Origin: Spirochaeta sp.
Lineage (GTDB): Bacteria; Spirochaetota; Spirochaetia; DSM-2461
Assembly (NCBI GenBank): GCA_030592625.1
Contig: JAUVIY010000102.1
Coordinates: forward strand, 1 to 8,155
DNA: 8,155 nucleotides
Reading direction: 5' to 3'
Position 1 is the first letter of the stretch, and the number at the start of each line of letters is the position of its first letter. Of this stretch, positions 6,571 to 8,155 are shown piece by piece. The notes under the pieces are model-generated. The model saw only the letters and a list, made by a program, of their open reading frames with translations, searched no databases and had not been told where the DNA came from. The position numbers and the translations under genes were made by a program.

Positions 6571-7185
6571 ATGAAAAGAGAGGAAATCTGGGGCATTGCC
6601 AGACATGTCTGGAAGACCGGTGCCGAAGCCCTTACCAATCTCGAGAAAACTGTTGATTCTGCAGCTTTCGTCTCTGCGGTAAAGCTGATTGCCTCGACAA
6701 AAGGACGCATCATCACTGCGGGAGTCGGTACATCCGGAACCGCTGCAAAGAAAATCGCCCACTCCCTGTCCTGTGTGGATTGTCCTTCGTTCTTTCTGGA
6801 TCCGGGGGATGCAGTTCACGGAGCTCTGGGTTCTGTACAGAAAAACGACGTGGCCATTCTTATATCGAAAGGCGGCGGCACCCGGGAGATTCTCAATATT
6901 ATCAGCGCTCTGGAAACCAGAAATGTTTCCATCATCGGAGTCACCGAAGAGTCTGAGTCAATTCTGGCCCGGCATTCCAGCCTGCCCCTCATTATCCGTG
7001 TGGTCAAAGAAGCGGATGAGTTCAACATGCTGGCCACAACCAGCACGATGGCCGTAATCGCTGTTTTCGACGCCATCTGCATTGCCCTGATGCCATATAC
7101 CGGCTATACCCGCGAGCAGTTTGCGATTATTCATCCAGGCGGTGCCGTGGGACAGCGATTGTCGGCAGGAGAGGAATCGGAATGA
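6571..7185 (+). CDS. SIS-domain phosphosugar isomerase, KdsD/GutQ-like but without CBS domains
   Basis: This 204-residue cytoplasmic protein consists of one SIS domain. It resembles the N-terminal half of arabinose-5-phosphate isomerases, which interconvert ketose and aldose phosphates, but has none of the C-terminal CBS pair that brings KdsD to about 328 residues. Visible motifs are GRIITAGVGTSGTAAKKIA (45-63), FFLDPGDAVHGALG (74-87), the SIS loop LISKGGGTREI (97-107), RVVKEADE (143-150) and FAIIHPGGAVGQRL (184-197). Against my recollection of E. coli KdsD, E106, E147 and H188 match catalytic E111, E152 and H193, but T54 replaces K59. The substrate may therefore differ. The ATG at 6571 gives a length that matches KdsD; an in-frame ATG at 6544 would add 9 residues. 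Neither has a convincing ribosome site. The stop overlaps the next start (ATGA), so the two genes are co-expressed. Confidence 0.88.
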   Translation: MKREEIWGIARHVWKTGAEALTNLEKTVDSAAFVSAVKLIASTKGRIITAGVGTSGTAAKKIAHSLSCVDCPSFFLDPGDAVHGALGSVQKNDVAILISKGGGTREILNIISALETRNVSIIGVTEESESILARHSSLPLIIRVVKEADEFNMLATTSTMAVIAVFDAICIALMPYTGYTREQFAIIHPGGAVGQRLSAGEESE

Positions 7186-8155
7186 AAGCTGCATTATTCG
7201 AAGGCCCTGAAAGGCTGGTCGTACAGGACATGCCGCTGAAAAAATGCGGTCCCGGAGACATCATAATTAAAATTTATGCCTGTGGAATCTGTGGTGGAGA
7301 TGTCCGCAATTTCTACAACGGCCTTAGACACGGCATAACGAGCCAGGTTATGGGGCACGAGTTCAGTGGCGTTGTTCACGAAGTCGGTACCGAAGTGAAC
7401 AGTTACAAGACAGGAGATCGGATTGCCGCGGCTCCTGATGTGAGTTGTGGAGAATGCTATTACTGCAGGCGGGGATGGGTAAATCTCTGTAACAACCACA
7501 AAATGATCGGAACTCATTGGCCCGGCGGCTTTGCCGAGTTTATTCACATACCGGCCTTCGTCCTGGCAAGGGGCTTTCTCCATCATATTCCCGAAGGAGT
7601 GAGTATGAAGGAAGCCTGCCTGTCGGAACCGGCCTCTTCAGTTATTGCAGGAATGGAACGGGCTCAATTCGGTTCAGGAGACAGTATTCTCATCCTTGGA
7701 GATGGTCCTATCGGCTGTCTTCATATCGAAACGGCCCGAGCCCTGGGTGCTGCAAAAATCATAATTTCAGGAAATTTGAGACGCCTCGAATCCCTGGAAA
7801 AATTCCATCCTGACCATATCATTGACGCCGGCAGAGAGGACGTTCCCGGCAAGGTTCGTGAGTACACCAATGGATTAGGAGTGGATCTGGCGATTTGTGC
7901 CAACCCGGTGGCGGCAACTCAGGAACAAGCCGTTCAATCGCTGCGTAAACGTGGACGAGCTGTTTTGTTCGGCGGTGTGCCCAGGTCGGCGCCTATGACA
8001 ACACTGAACAGCAATACAATTCATTACGACGAACTGGAAGTTGTGGGCGCCTTTTCCTATGAAACCAGGCACCACCTGAAGGCCCTTGAGGCCATTCGGA
8101 CAAAAACTCTCAATCCGGAATTGTACTTTACCAGGACCCTTTCATTGGACAACAT
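7182..8155 (+). CDS. Zinc-dependent medium-chain alcohol/polyol dehydrogenase, 3' end beyond window
   Basis: The first 324 codons are present of an expected 340-350. The protein belongs to the sorbitol/threonine dehydrogenase branch of the medium-chain family, cytoplasmic NAD(P)-dependent enzymes that oxidise a secondary hydroxyl of sugars or polyols. Catalytic zinc ligands are C37 (ACGICGGD), H59/E60 (GHE) and probably E149 (SEP). Structural zinc cysteines are C89, C92, C95 and C103. The Rossmann motif is GDGPIG (173-178), and NSNTIHYDELEVVGAFSYETRHHLKALEAI near the edge matches the family's C-terminal region. Where NAD-specific members carry an acidic residue after the second beta strand, this one reads SGNLRR, which may favour NADP. 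Start ATG 7182-7184 overlaps the isomerase stop by 4 bases and has AGGAGAGGA 6 bases upstream. Substrate not determinable; a sugar or sugar alcohol brought in by the divergent transporter is likely. Confidence 0.93.
   Translation, partial: MKAALFEGPERLVVQDMPLKKCGPGDIIIKIYACGICGGDVRNFYNGLRHGITSQVMGHEFSGVVHEVGTEVNSYKTGDRIAAAPDVSCGECYYCRRGWVNLCNNHKMIGTHWPGGFAEFIHIPAFVLARGFLHHIPEGVSMKEACLSEPASSVIAGMERAQFGSGDSILILGDGPIGCLHIETARALGAAKIIISGNLRRLESLEKFHPDHIIDAGREDVPGKVREYTNGLGVDLAICANPVAATQEQAVQSLRKRGRAVLFGGVPRSAPMTTLNSNTIHYDELEVVGAFSYETRHHLKALEAIRTKTLNPELYFTRTLSLDN

Overview
The window holds part of a carbohydrate uptake and utilisation locus. Two gene blocks diverge from an AT-rich intergenic region of about 265 bases (6306-6570). 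Base composition is near 50% GC in the genes and the coding density is high. The binding protein has a non-lipoprotein signal peptide followed by a Gly/Ser/Asp-rich linker (VFA|NGGSDGGSDE). That, together with the pairing of a YesN/YesM-type two-component system with a CUT2 sugar ABC transporter, resembles Spirochaetota (the Spirochaeta/Sediminispirochaeta/Treponema group) more than Firmicutes. This placement is an inference from style, not a proof.

Minus strand, in transcription order: (1) an AraC-type response regulator (6305-4740); (2) its YesM-like histidine kinase (4743-2854), joined to it by a 4-base ATGA overlap; (3) a secreted sugar-binding protein (2723-1719) after a 130-base AT-rich gap; (4) a pair of strong hairpins in the 162-base gap 1557-1718; (5) an RbsC-like permease (1556-468); (6) the first 156 codons of an RbsA/MglA-like ATPase (468 to the window edge), whose ATG shares one base with the permease stop. 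These six look like one regulated transport unit. A candidate extended -10 promoter at 6382-6409 precedes it, and a 16-bp near-perfect inverted repeat sits directly against the ribosome binding site of the regulator.

Plus strand: a single-domain SIS phosphosugar isomerase of the KdsD/GutQ type without CBS domains (6571-7185), then a zinc-dependent medium-chain dehydrogenase (7182 to the window edge), linked by another ATGA overlap.

Working model (inference): the kinase senses an extracellular signal through its Cache-type domain, the regulator activates the transporter genes and possibly the divergent enzymes, the imported sugar or polyol is oxidised by the dehydrogenase, and a phosphorylated intermediate is isomerised by the SIS protein. 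No sugar kinase is visible, so the pathway is incomplete here and the substrate cannot be named. I find no mobile elements, CRISPR arrays, tRNA or rRNA genes. All families present are known. The least ordinary points are the SIS protein lacking the KdsD lysine, the two sets of strong inverted repeats, and the arrangement of the locus.
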